Source of the DNA: Corynebacterium jeikeium
GTDB lineage: Bacteria > Actinomycetota > Actinomycetes > Mycobacteriales > Mycobacteriaceae
DNA: 32,458 nt
Reading direction: 5' to 3'
Assembly: GCF_000738175.1 (NCBI RefSeq)
Contig: NZ_JFCH01000043.1
Span: 1 to 32,458, forward strand
The translations under genes and the position numbers were made by a program. Below, one piece after another: positions 1 to 7,499 of the stretch. Each line of letters begins with the position of its first letter. Within the stretch, counting starts at the first letter, position 1. The notes beneath the pieces are model-generated. The model had not been told where the DNA came from, searched no databases, and saw nothing but the letters and a program-made list of their open reading frames with translations.

Positions 1-345
1 GGGGCAGCCGGAGCACCCGGAGCTGCAGGTGCGCCGCCAGCCTTCGGTGCTTCCTGAGTGTCTTCAGACTTTGGTGCAGCAGGTGCACCCGGAGCCGCAG
101 GAGCGCCCGGGGCAGCCGGGGCGCCAGCGGAAGGTGCCGACGGAGCTGCCGGTGCGCCCGGGGCTGCTGGAGCACCCGGGGCAGCCGGAGCACCCGGAGC
201 TGCAGGTGCGCCGCCAGCCTTCGGTGCTTCCTGAGTGTCTTCAGACTTTGGTGCAGCAGGTGCACCCGGAGCGCCCGGAGCTGCCGGGGCGCCAGGGGCA
301 GCCGGAGCAGCCGGGGCGCCAGCGGAAGGTGCTGACGGAGCACTA
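1..345 (-). repeat. In-frame 177-bp (59-codon) repeat in the Ala/Pro-rich tail
   Basis: Bases 1-95 recur identically at 178-272, a period of 177 bp (59 codons), so the repeat keeps the reading frame of the iron-sulfur protein. Each copy encodes a charged KSEDTQEAPKAGG island inside Ala-Pro-Gly triplets. A second shared block (112-138 and 307-333) is offset by 195 bp, also a multiple of three. The true number of copies is unknown because the array runs off the window. Confidence 0.85.
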
Positions 346-2891
346 GGTGCACTCGGAGCTGCCGGAGCAGACGGCGCAGCCGGGGCACTCGGAGCACTCG
401 GTGCAGCCGCAGCAGCACCCGCAGCGGCAGCGCCACCAGCAGCAGCCGCGCCACCAGCGGCGGCAGCAGCTTCCTTCTTCTTCTTGGCCTCTTCAGCCTT
501 GCGCTTCTTCTCCTCGGCAGCCTTCTTCTTGGCTTCCTCCTCGGCCTTGCGCTCGGCTTCCTCGCGGGCCAGCTTCTCCTCGTCTACCCAGCCACGCTCA
601 GGCGCAACCAGGAACTCCGGAGACTTCGGCGCCGGCAGCTCGCCGTCGACCAGGACGGACTCGCGGAACATCTGGGCGATATCCAGAACCTGGGTGCGGT
701 CCTGCTTGTTGTCGATGTCGGCCTGTCGGTTGTTCACACCGTCGGTCATCATCGTCTTACAGAACGGGCAGCCGATAGCGATGGCTTCCGAGCCGGTGGC
801 CAGAGCCTCGTCCGTACGGTTCAGGTTGATGCGCTCGCCCAGATCCTCTTCCATCCACATGCGGGCACCACCGGCACCACAGCAGAATCCGGTATCGCGG
901 TTGCGCTCCATCTCCACCAGGTTGGCGCCGGAAGCACCGATCAGCTCACGCGGAGCCTCGAAGACCTTGTTGTGGCGGCCCAGGAAGCAAGGATCGTGGT
1001 AGGTGACCTGACGGCCGTTCTGCGGTGCAGATACCGGCTCCAGGCGACCCTCGCGGATCAGCTTGTTCAGCAGCTGGGTGTGGTGGACTACCTGGTAGTT
1101 ACCACCCAGCTCCGGGTACTCGTTGCGCAGGGTGTTGAAGCAGTGCGCACAGGTCACAACGATCTTGCGCTGCTTCGGCGGCACGCCCTCGAAGGCGTTG
1201 TCCAGGATCTCGATGTTCTGCTCTGCCAGCATCTGGAAGAGGAACTCGTTACCGGCGCGGCGGGCGGAGTCACCAGTACAGCCCTCGCCCTCGCCCAGCA
1301 CGGCGTACTTCACGCCAGCGGTGTACAGCAGGTCGGCAACAGCGCGGGTGGTCTTCACCGCGTTGTCGTCGTACACGCCAGCACAGCCAACCCAGAACAG
1401 GTACTCGGTGTCGTCGAAGTTCTCGATGTCCTCACCGAAGACCGGCACCTCGATGCCGTCTTCCTTGGCCTTCTCGATCCAGTCGGAGCGCTTGTTGTTG
1501 TTCTGGCCCCACGGGTTGCCCTTGGTCTCCAGGTTCTTGAACAGGCCACCCAGCTCGGTCGGGAAGTCAGACTCAACCAGCACCTGGTAGCGGCGCATGT
1601 CGACGATGTGGTCGATGTGCTCGATGTCCACCGGGCACTGCTCCACGCAGGCACCACAGTTGGTGCAGGACCACAGAACGTCCGGGTCGATAACACCCAT
1701 CTCGCCCGCAGCGACCAGCTGCAGCAACGGCATGTCCGCGTGGGCGTCAACAGAAGGATCGTCCAGAACGGCAGTGTCGGCACCGTCGCCGGAGAACATG
1801 CCACCTGCGTGAGCTTCGTCCTTACGTGCGGCCTTCAGGTACGGCGCGGACTCGATGGCGTGGTCACGCAGGTTGGTGATCAGCAGCTTCGGGCTCAGCG
1901 GCTTCGCGGTGTTCCAAGCCGGGCACTGCTCCTGGCAGCGGCCACACTCGGTACACGAGGTGAAGTCCATCCAGCCCTTCCAGGTGAAGTCGTCGATCTT
2001 GCCAACGCCGATCGAGTCTTCCTCCGGGTCTGCGTTTTCCATGGTCAGCATGCGGCCACCGGAGGTCAGCGGCTTCGCTGCACCCAGTGCGTTGCGGCCG
2101 TCGGCGTTGCGCTTCAGGAAGATGTTGAAGAACGCCATGAAGCGGTGCCAGGCAACGCCCCACTTGATGTTCATGCCGACGATGAACAGCCAGATCATGC
2201 CGGACAGCAGCTTGATCAGCGCGAAGATGGAGACCAGCAGCGGGGATTCCGGCAGGATCTTGGCCAGCTGCATGGTGAAGAAGTCGGTGGCCGCGTGGCC
2301 GCCCTCGTAGCTGGCGAAGGTGGCGATCTTGGATGCCTTCACGAACATCATGCCCAGACCCTCGATCAGCACGACGGCCTCAACGAAGTAAGCCGCGCCG
2401 GAGTTGGAGCCGTAGAAGCGGGCCTTCTTGTCCTTGTCGCCGATCTTCTGGCGAATGATGATCAGCGTGATAATACCGATGACGGTGCCCAGGCCCAGCA
2501 GCTCGTCCACGAAGTGGTACACGGCCCAGTCACCGATGATGGGCCAGCCGCCTTCAGGATTGAAGATCTGAATGTAGGCCTCGAACCACACCATGGCTCC
2601 CAGCAGGAAGCCGACCATGACGAGCCAGTGGGCGATTGCCACGCCTGGCTTCTTGGCCATCTTGGTGTGACCGATGATCTCCTTGATCAGGTTCATCAGT
2701 CGGCCGGCGGGGTTATCTGTCCTCTTCAGTGCCGGTTGGCCCAGTCGGATCGTGGTAAAGATCTGCGCCGCGCCGCGGATGAAGAACACCCAGGCGGGGA
2801 GGGATAGCAGTGCGCCAATGATGCCCAGTGGGACGGTGATGCCCCAGGGGATATCGGATGACGTCGCCTGCCCTGCTGCCAGCAGGTACAT
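1..2891 (-). CDS. Membrane-bound iron-sulfur (heterodisulfide reductase-like) oxidoreductase, C terminus cut by window edge
   Basis: Reading starts at an ATG at 2891 preceded by GAGGAG six bases upstream. It stays open to the window edge, giving about 963 visible codons. The N-terminal ~280 residues hold several hydrophobic segments (membrane anchor). Two 4Fe-4S clusters follow: one with the motif CTECGRCQEQCP, one with CTNCGACVEQCP. Then come two CCG-type cysteine-rich domains, with CAHC in the first and HDPCFLGRHN plus CCGAGG in the second, as in HdrD/GlpC proteins. A Lys/Glu-rich probable coiled coil leads into a long Ala/Pro/Gly tail. The architecture resembles M. tuberculosis Rv0338c, which also has an Ala/Pro-rich tail and lies near dnaK. 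A role in membrane electron transfer is inferred; the donor and acceptor cannot be read from sequence. The stop codon lies outside the window. Confidence 0.9.
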   Translation of the reverse strand, partial: MYLLAAGQATSSDIPWGITVPLGIIGALLSLPAWVFFIRGAAQIFTTIRLGQPALKRTDNPAGRLMNLIKEIIGHTKMAKKPGVAIAHWLVMVGFLLGAMVWFEAYIQIFNPEGGWPIIGDWAVYHFVDELLGLGTVIGIITLIIIRQKIGDKDKKARFYGSNSGAAYFVEAVVLIEGLGMMFVKASKIATFASYEGGHAATDFFTMQLAKILPESPLLVSIFALIKLLSGMIWLFIVGMNIKWGVAWHRFMAFFNIFLKRNADGRNALGAAKPLTSGGRMLTMENADPEEDSIGVGKIDDFTWKGWMDFTSCTECGRCQEQCPAWNTAKPLSPKLLITNLRDHAIESAPYLKAARKDEAHAGGMFSGDGADTAVLDDPSVDAHADMPLLQLVAAGEMGVIDPDVLWSCTNCGACVEQCPVDIEHIDHIVDMRRYQVLVESDFPTELGGLFKNLETKGNPWGQNNNKRSDWIEKAKEDGIEVPVFGEDIENFDDTEYLFWVGCAGVYDDNAVKTTRAVADLLYTAGVKYAVLGEGEGCTGDSARRAGNEFLFQMLAEQNIEILDNAFEGVPPKQRKIVVTCAHCFNTLRNEYPELGGNYQVVHHTQLLNKLIREGRLEPVSAPQNGRQVTYHDPCFLGRHNKVFEAPRELIGASGANLVEMERNRDTGFCCGAGGARMWMEEDLGERINLNRTDEALATGSEAIAIGCPFCKTMMTDGVNNRQADIDNKQDRTQVLDIAQMFRESVLVDGELPAPKSPEFLVAPERGWVDEEKLAREEAERKAEEEAKKKAAEEKKRKAEEAKKKKEAAAAAGGAAAAGGAAAAGAAAAAPSAPSAPAAPSAPAAPSAPSAPSAPSAGAPAAPAAPGAPAAPGAPGAPAAPKSEDTQEAPKAGGAPAAPGAPAAPGAPAAPGAPAAPSAPSAGAPAAPGAPAAPGAPAAPKSEDTQEAPKAGGAPAAPGAPAA

Positions 2892-2922
2892 GTGAAGCTC
2901 CTCGCAAGTCCAGTTATGTATG

Positions 2923-3018
2923 AAGTAATTACTTACTGGGGCAGATTAGCAGGGAGCGGAGCTATTTTTGAACTTTTCTAAATCCGGGTTGACCTGGGGT
3001 GGAGCTGGCGTTGACCTG
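2923..3018 (-). promoter_or_regulatory. Candidate operators upstream of the iron-sulfur reductase
   Basis: A perfect 12-bp palindrome, AAGTAATTACTT (2923-2934), lies 32 bp upstream of the start codon. Further up, GTTGACCTG occurs twice (2988-2996 and 3010-3018), 22 bp apart, so both copies face the same side of the helix. Both are visible in the sequence. That they bind a regulator is inference, and no known consensus was recognised. Confidence 0.4.
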
Positions 3019-3027
3019 CCGAAATAG

Positions 3028-3043
3028 ACAACATTCGTGTTGT
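3028..3043. promoter_or_regulatory. ACAACA-N4-TGTTGT inverted repeat touching the hydrolase stop codon
   Basis: Perfect 6-bp arms around TTCG, immediately after the hydrolase stop codon (3044-3046). On the minus-strand transcript it would form a short AU-rich hairpin followed by CUAUUU. It could be a weak terminator for the hydrolase or an operator for the downstream iron-sulfur gene. Confidence 0.35.
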
Positions 3044-3997
3044 TTAAATGCGGCTGGCGATCCCGATCTGCTCGCGCCGCGCCGCCTTACCCGCGCGGGT
3101 GTTGCCGAGGTGGTACATGTGTTGCTCGCCACGCGCGACGTTGAGGGTCGTGGCGAGTCCTTGTTCCTTTATTGTTGACGCCCACACCTCCACGTCTGGC
3201 AGTGAAATATCGCGGTCGCCGCAGTAGAGGGTGATTTCGGAGCCTCCGAAAGCTGCTTGGAGCTGGTCGGCATTGAGGTGTAGGGGGCTCACCCGCGGAT
3301 CCTCTGTGGGGATCTCGCCCGCCCACAGTGCGCCCTGGCGGCGCAGCTGCACGGGGTTCAGGATTGTATCTTTCGGCTCGAAGTCGGGGATGCGCGGGTT
3401 GGAGAGGTCCATGTCCAGCCACGGGGCATTCAAGATCAGGCGCGCCGGTGGCTCTAGTTGTTGGGTGTGTTCGGGGGTAGTGGCGAGGGCGGACAATGCC
3501 AGCCCGCCGCCCGCTGAATCCCCAATAATGGTGATGTTTTTGGCACCATGTTCTGCCACCAGCTGCTCATAGCAGTGGCGGATTAGCGGTAGCGCCTCTG
3601 CGTGGTTGTGTTCGGGCAGTAAGCCGTAGAGGGGGATGTCCACCCGCACGCCCGCATCCGCCAGCTGGGCGACGAAGTCCCAGTTGCGTTGCTTGATCGG
3701 GTTCACAAACCCGCCGGGCAGCACGTACAGCACGGCCTTCGTTGCCGCCTGTGCCGGGGAGAGCTCCTTAATAGCCGCGGTGTGCGGGTCGTAATCCCCC
3801 GTGTCGCCCGCGCCCCCGAACTCCATGGGGGCCACAGAGTAGACCGTGAACTCGTTGGAATCGCCCTCCGTCCGTTCACTGACGGCAAAGTGTTGGCGCA
3901 GGGAATGTGGTGGTTCGGCTGGGGCGGGAGGGGTGGAGGAGGTGGCGTCATTACCCGTTCCAGAAGAACGGCCAACCAGGCGTTTGAGGAAAGACAT
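3044..3997 (-). CDS. Alpha/beta hydrolase (esterase/lipase, HSL-like)
   Basis: 317 residues from the ATG at 3997 (MSFLKRL). The open frame extends upstream to 4081, but that part carries a Lys/Arg-rich stretch read from a poly-A/T tract and has no clear ribosome site, so the internal ATG is preferred. Motifs of the hormone-sensitive-lipase-like group are visible: VLPGGF near the oxyanion hole, nucleophile elbow GDSAGGG, a late acidic region CGDRDISLPD and a probable catalytic His in GEQHMYHL. No signal peptide is evident, so it is probably cytoplasmic. The substrate is unknown. It is divergent from dnaK and shares the upstream region that carries the heat-shock operators. Confidence 0.8.
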   Translation of the reverse strand: MSFLKRLVGRSSGTGNDATSSTPPAPAEPPHSLRQHFAVSERTEGDSNEFTVYSVAPMEFGGAGDTGDYDPHTAAIKELSPAQAATKAVLYVLPGGFVNPIKQRNWDFVAQLADAGVRVDIPLYGLLPEHNHAEALPLIRHCYEQLVAEHGAKNITIIGDSAGGGLALSALATTPEHTQQLEPPARLILNAPWLDMDLSNPRIPDFEPKDTILNPVQLRRQGALWAGEIPTEDPRVSPLHLNADQLQAAFGGSEITLYCGDRDISLPDVEVWASTIKEQGLATTLNVARGEQHMYHLGNTRAGKAARREQIGIASRI

Positions 3998-4037
3998 GGG
4001 CACAATTCTAGCTTTTTTAAAAAAAGTTGAGCGAAGT

Positions 4038-4064
4038 GGGAACAACTTTGAGCAGGCATGAGTT
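4038..4064 (+). promoter_or_regulatory. SigH-like promoter of dnaK
   Basis: GGGAAC (4038-4043) and GTT (4062-4064), with 19 bases between GGAA and GTT, fit the actinobacterial SigH pattern (GGAA, 18-20 bases, GTT). Transcription would start near 4071, just before the first HAIR operator. The element sits inside an alternating series of AGTTG and CAACT at 4025, 4043, 4061 and 4081. Confidence 0.6.
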
Positions 4065-4081
4065 GTAGGGGGTGTGAGCAA

Positions 4082-4102
4082 GTTGAGTGAGACGAACTCA
4101 AG
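4082..4102. promoter_or_regulatory. HAIR operator 1 of dnaK (HspR site)
   Basis: GTTGAGT-N7-ACTCAAG matches the HspR-associated inverted repeat CTTGAGT-N7-ACTCAAG with one difference. It starts about 11 bp after the predicted SigH transcription start, so bound HspR should block initiation or clearance. Confidence 0.85.
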
Positions 4103-4107
4103 TCAGC

Positions 4108-4135
4108 TTGACTAGACGCGAAAAACGCGGATACT
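4108..4135 (+). promoter_or_regulatory. Candidate vegetative promoter of dnaK
   Basis: TTGACT (4108-4113) and GATACT (4130-4135) are separated by 16 bp, a plausible SigA/SigB-type pair lying between the two HAIR operators. This is weaker evidence than the SigH element. Confidence 0.35.
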
Positions 4136-4155
4136 GGTTGGCAGAGACGGGCGAA

Positions 4156-4176
4156 GTTGAGTCCGCTCGACTAAGG
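4156..4176. promoter_or_regulatory. HAIR operator 2 of dnaK (degenerate right arm)
   Basis: GTTGAGT-N7-ACTAAGG. The left arm matches the first dnaK HAIR and the right arm keeps 5 of 7 consensus bases. It lies 45 bp upstream of the dnaK start. Confidence 0.6.
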
Positions 4177-4220
4177 CTCGATAGATTTTATTCGCCCCAG
4201 AAGCAATAGGAGGAACTGAT

Positions 4221-6086
4221 ATGGGACGCGCAGTAGGAATTGACTTGGGCACCACCAACTCTGTGGTGTCTGTACTGGAAGGCGGCGAGGCAAAGGTCAT
4301 CGCCAACTCCGAGGGATCCCGTACCACCCCGTCCATCGTGGCTTTCGCCAAGAACGGCGAGGTGCTGGTTGGCCAGTCCGCCAAGAACCAGGCAGTAGCC
4401 AACGTGGATCGCACCATCCGCTCCGTCAAGCGCCACATGGGCACGGACTGGAAGGTCTCCATCGACGACAAGGAGTACACCGCTCCGGAGATCTCCGCCC
4501 GTACCCTGCAGAAGCTGAAGAGGGACGCGGAGAGCTACCTGGGTGAGGATGTAACCGACGCGGTCATTACCGTCCCCGCCTACTTCAACGACGCACAGCG
4601 CCAGGCAACCAAGGATGCCGGCCAGATCGCCGGCCTGAACGTCCTGCGCATCGTCAACGAGCCGACCGCAGCCGCCCTGGCCTACGGCCTGGAGAAGGGC
4701 GACAAGGAGCAGACCATCCTGGTATTCGACCTCGGTGGCGGTACCTTCGACGTCTCCCTGCTGGAGATCGGCGACGGTGTGGTTGAGGTTCGCGCAACCG
4801 CCGGCGACAACGAGCTGGGCGGCGACGACTGGGATCAGCGCATCGTCGACTGGCTGGCCGACAAGTTCAAGGCAAGCCACGGCGTGGACCTGACCAAGGA
4901 CAAGATGGCCCTGCAGCGCCTGCGCGAGGCAGCGGAGAAGGCCAAGATCGAGCTGTCCAGCTCCCAGCAGGCCTCCATCAACCTGCCGTACATCACGGTG
5001 GACGAGGACAAGAACCCGCTGTTCCTGGACGAGACCCTGACCCGCACCGAGTTCCAGAAGATCACCCAGGATCTGCTGGACCGCACCAAGACCCCGTTCC
5101 AGGCAGTGCTGAAGGACGCGGAAATCAGCGTGGATGAGATCGACCACGTCGTGCTGGTCGGTGGCTCCACCCGCATGGTTGCCGTCTCCGAGCTGGTCAC
5201 CGAGCTGACCAACGGCAAGGAGCCCAACAAGGGTGTAAACCCGGACGAGGTTGTGGCCGTGGGCGCTGCCCTGCAGGCCGGCGTGCTGCGCGGCGAGGTT
5301 AAGGACGTGCTGCTGCTGGACGTCACCCCGCTGTCCCTGGGTATCGAAACCAAGGGTGGCGTGATGACCAAGCTGATCGAGCGCAACACCACCATCCCGA
5401 CGAAGCGTTCCGAGACCTTCACCACCGCTGAGGACAGCCAGCCCAGCGTGCAGATCCAGGTCTTCCAGGGCGAGCGCGAGATGGCTGCGCACAACAAGCT
5501 GCTCGGCTCCTTCGAGCTGGCGGGCATCGCTCCGGCACCGCGCGGCGTTCCGCAGATCGAGGTCACCTTCGATATTGACGCCAACGGCATCGTCTCCGTC
5601 TCCGCGAAGGACAAGGCCACCGGCAAGGAGAACACGATCAAGATCCAGGAAGGCTCCGGCCTGTCCCAGGAGGAGATCGACCGCATGGTCAAGGACGCCG
5701 AGACCCACGCGGAAGAGGACAAGAAGCGCCGCGAGGAGCAGGAAGTCCGCAACTCCGCAGAGTCCATGGCATACCAGACCCGCAAGTTCGTCGAGGACAA
5801 CAAGGAGAAGGTCAACGAGGACACCCAGAACAAGGTCGAGGAAGCAGCCAAGGCTGTTGACGAGGCCCTGAAGGGTGATGACATCGAGGCCATCAAGGAT
5901 GCAGTGGAGAAGCTGAACGCCGAGTCTCAGGAGATGGGCAAGGCCATCTACGAGGCTGAGGCGGCTGCCGGTGCCGGTGCTGAGGGCGCTGGTGCGGACG
6001 CAGGCTCCGCCGCAAACGATGACCCGAACGTTGTGGACGCCGAGGTTGTCGACGAGGACACTTCCGCAGAGGATGATAAGAAGTAA
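4221..6086 (+). CDS. dnaK: Hsp70 chaperone DnaK
   Basis: 621 residues, the usual actinobacterial length. AGGAGG lies seven bases before the ATG. The nucleotide-binding domain begins at GIDLGTTNS (residues 6-14) and includes [10 protein letters not shown] and VLVGGSTRM. The substrate-binding domain follows from about residue 370 ([17 protein letters not shown]), then a helical lid and an Ala/Gly-rich acidic tail ending EDDKK. DnaK folds and refolds cytoplasmic proteins with DnaJ and the exchange factor GrpE. Its stop overlaps the grpE start (TAATG), so the two are translationally coupled. Two HAIR operators and a SigH-like promoter upstream indicate heat-shock control. Confidence 0.99.
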   Translation: MGRAVGIDLGTTNSVVSVLEGGEAKVIANSEGSRTTPSIVAFAKNGEVLVGQSAKNQAVANVDRTIRSVKRHMGTDWKVSIDDKEYTAPEISARTLQKLKRDAESYLGEDVTDAVITVPAYFNDAQRQATKDAGQIAGLNVLRIVNEPTAAALAYGLEKGDKEQTILVFDLGGGTFDVSLLEIGDGVVEVRATAGDNELGGDDWDQRIVDWLADKFKASHGVDLTKDKMALQRLREAAEKAKIELSSSQQASINLPYITVDEDKNPLFLDETLTRTEFQKITQDLLDRTKTPFQAVLKDAEISVDEIDHVVLVGGSTRMVAVSELVTELTNGKEPNKGVNPDEVVAVGAALQAGVLRGEVKDVLLLDVTPLSLGIETKGGVMTKLIERNTTIPTKRSETFTTAEDSQPSVQIQVFQGEREMAAHNKLLGSFELAGIAPAPRGVPQIEVTFDIDANGIVSVSAKDKATGKENTIKIQEGSGLSQEEIDRMVKDAETHAEEDKKRREEQEVRNSAESMAYQTRKFVEDNKEKVNEDTQNKVEEAAKAVDEALKGDDIEAIKDAVEKLNAESQEMGKAIYEAEAAAGAGAEGAGADAGSAANDDPNVVDAEVVDEDTSAEDDKK

Positions 6087-6706
6087 TGGCTGAAGATCTG
6101 AATCAGGACCCGGGCGCCCCGGAGAACACCGACCCGGAGGCAACCTCGGCCGAAAGCGCCGAAGCTGCCGCCGCGGAAGCCGCGGAGGCGCAAGGGGTCG
6201 ACGAGGGTCTGGCTGAGGCGGCTGCGGCTGATGCTGAGGGCGTCAATATCGACGAGGCCGAAGCTGCCGAGGTGACGGCCGAGGTAGACAACAGCATCGA
6301 AGCCGAGCTGGCCGAACGCACCGAGGACCTGCAGCGCGTGACGGCGGAGTACACCAACTACCGCCGCCGCGTGGAGCGTGACCGCGCGAGCGTGATCACC
6401 GGCGCGAAGGCCGAGGTGGCCGCCGAGCTGCTGCCGATCCTGGACGACCTGGAAATGGCAGAACAGCACGGCGACCTTACCGGGCCGCTGAAATCCATGT
6501 CGGACAAGCTGCAGTCTGCGATGGCATCCATGAAGGTGGAGAAGTTCGGCGAGGAAGGCGACGAGTTCGACCCGAACTGCCACGAGGCTGTGCAAGACAC
6601 GAGCAGTGGCGACGACAAGGTGCTGGCCACCATCCTCCGCCGCGGCTACCGCCTGGGCGACCGCGTGCTGCGCAACGCGATGGTCATCATTGGCGATCCG
6701 CAGTAG
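6086..6706 (+). CDS. grpE: Nucleotide exchange factor GrpE
   Basis: 206 residues. The first ~65 are Ala/Glu/Asp-rich and probably disordered. A helical region follows ([22 protein letters not shown]), then the GrpE core ending [10 protein letters not shown], with the conserved pattern NCHEAVQ. It stimulates ADP release from DnaK. The ATG shares one base with the dnaK stop. In most relatives dnaJ follows directly; here grpE is followed by a strong terminator. Confidence 0.97.
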   Translation: MAEDLNQDPGAPENTDPEATSAESAEAAAAEAAEAQGVDEGLAEAAAADAEGVNIDEAEAAEVTAEVDNSIEAELAERTEDLQRVTAEYTNYRRRVERDRASVITGAKAEVAAELLPILDDLEMAEQHGDLTGPLKSMSDKLQSAMASMKVEKFGEEGDEFDPNCHEAVQDTSSGDDKVLATILRRGYRLGDRVLRNAMVIIGDPQ

Positions 6707-6725
6707 TTATTAGGGGTTAGCGCGA

Positions 6726-6763
6726 GAGAGCTCCATGGCTTTTGCTGTGGGGCTCTCTTTTTT
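6726..6763 (+). terminator. Rho-independent terminator after grpE
   Basis: GAGAGCTCC (6726-6734) pairs with GGGGCTCTC (6749-6757), with one G-U pair, and is followed by six T bases. It closes the dnaK-grpE unit, so dnaJ-hspR is not simply read through from dnaK. Confidence 0.85.
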
Positions 6764-6846
6764 GTGTGGTGGGGTGTGGTTAGCCGGCCGGGAAAAGGGG
6801 CAGAATGGGTGGTGGGAAGATCCGCACTGATAGTTTAGGAGCGCAA

Positions 6847-7284
6847 ATGAAGGCAATGAAGGCTTTGTACTGGGCTGCCGTTTTCTACCTCGCGTTGGGT
6901 TTGGCTGCTGGTGTGTTCTACCGCGAGTTCACGCGGATTAATGAATTCCCGGAAGGGGACTTTACGCAGTTGAGCGTGGTGCATACCCACCTGCTGGCGC
7001 TCGGGTTCATCATGTTTTTGGTTTTCCTGGCGCTGGAAAAGCTCTTCGGGCTTTCGCGCAATAAGAAGCCCTTCCAGGCGTTTTACTGGCTGTACAACGC
7101 CGGCATCCTGACGACCGTCGCAATGATGATCTGGCACGGCAGCCTGACCGTGCTGGGCAAGGAATCCAATGCGATGATCTCGGGCATTGCTGGCTTGGGG
7201 CACATCTGCATCACCGTGGGGCTGGTGGTGTTTGTGGTGCTGCTCGGAGGCGCAATTAAGGAGTCGCAGGCTGCCGCTTCCTAG
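6847..7284 (+). CDS. DUF2871 family membrane protein
   Basis: 145 residues from the ATG at 6847, which has AGGAG six bases upstream; the longer frame from 6805 lacks this. Four hydrophobic segments are visible. The second begins HTHLLALGF, a His-X-His pair at a membrane edge, and LEKLFGLS and SGIAGLGHI are further family-like motifs. This matches my memory of the DUF2871 family of small four-helix proteins of unknown function; heme or metal binding by the histidines is only a possibility. It is probably transcribed alone, between the grpE terminator and the promoter of the HNH gene. Confidence 0.75.
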   Translation: MKAMKALYWAAVFYLALGLAAGVFYREFTRINEFPEGDFTQLSVVHTHLLALGFIMFLVFLALEKLFGLSRNKKPFQAFYWLYNAGILTTVAMMIWHGSLTVLGKESNAMISGIAGLGHICITVGLVVFVVLLGGAIKESQAAAS

Positions 7285-7325
7285 GGTGCTGGGGTTGGGG
7301 CTCTGGAGTGCTAAGACCTGCGCTT

Positions 7326-7341
7326 TAGAACAAGTGTTCGA
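7326..7341. promoter_or_regulatory. SOS box (LexA site) upstream of the HNH gene
   Basis: TAGAAC-AAGT-GTTCGA differs from the actinobacterial SOS consensus TCGAAC-N4-GTTCGA at one base and contains the perfect palindrome GAACAAGTGTTC. A possible -10 element (TATGCT, about 7384-7389) lies downstream. DNA-damage control of the HNH gene is inferred, and 13E12-type genes of mycobacteria include SOS-induced members. Confidence 0.7.
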
Positions 7342-7411
7342 TTAATTAAGTTTTTCTTGGAGGGGTTGTCCGAGGCGTTTTCTATGCTGATCGCGTACGG
7401 AAAACCATGGG

Positions 7412-7465
7412 ACACGAGCTACGCCGCACACGCCACGGGATACGAGCCACGGCACACGAGCCACG
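7412..7465 (+). repeat. Three direct copies of a 12-mer in the HNH leader
   Basis: ACACGAGCTACG (7412-7423), ATACGAGCCACG (7440-7451) and ACACGAGCCACG (7454-7465). They fall in the predicted 5' leader, or in the N-terminal codons if translation starts at 7407. The function is unknown. Confidence 0.6.
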
Positions 7466-7499
7466 ACACACTGGGGACTTCCATCATCGAAGGGGAATG

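Noticed and set aside
972..2807. Long plus-strand open frame of 611 codons
   Set aside because: It is the complement of the iron-sulfur reductase gene; the minus strand has clear 4Fe-4S and CCG motifs and a ribosome site.
4188..6143. Long minus-strand open frame of 651 codons opposite dnaK
   Set aside because: dnaK on the plus strand is unmistakable; the antisense frame is a codon-bias effect of high GC content.
7407..7499. Start of the HNH protein at the ATG at 7407
   Set aside because: No ribosome site, and the codons consist of the repeated 12-mer leader; the ATG at 7500 has AGGGG at suitable spacing.
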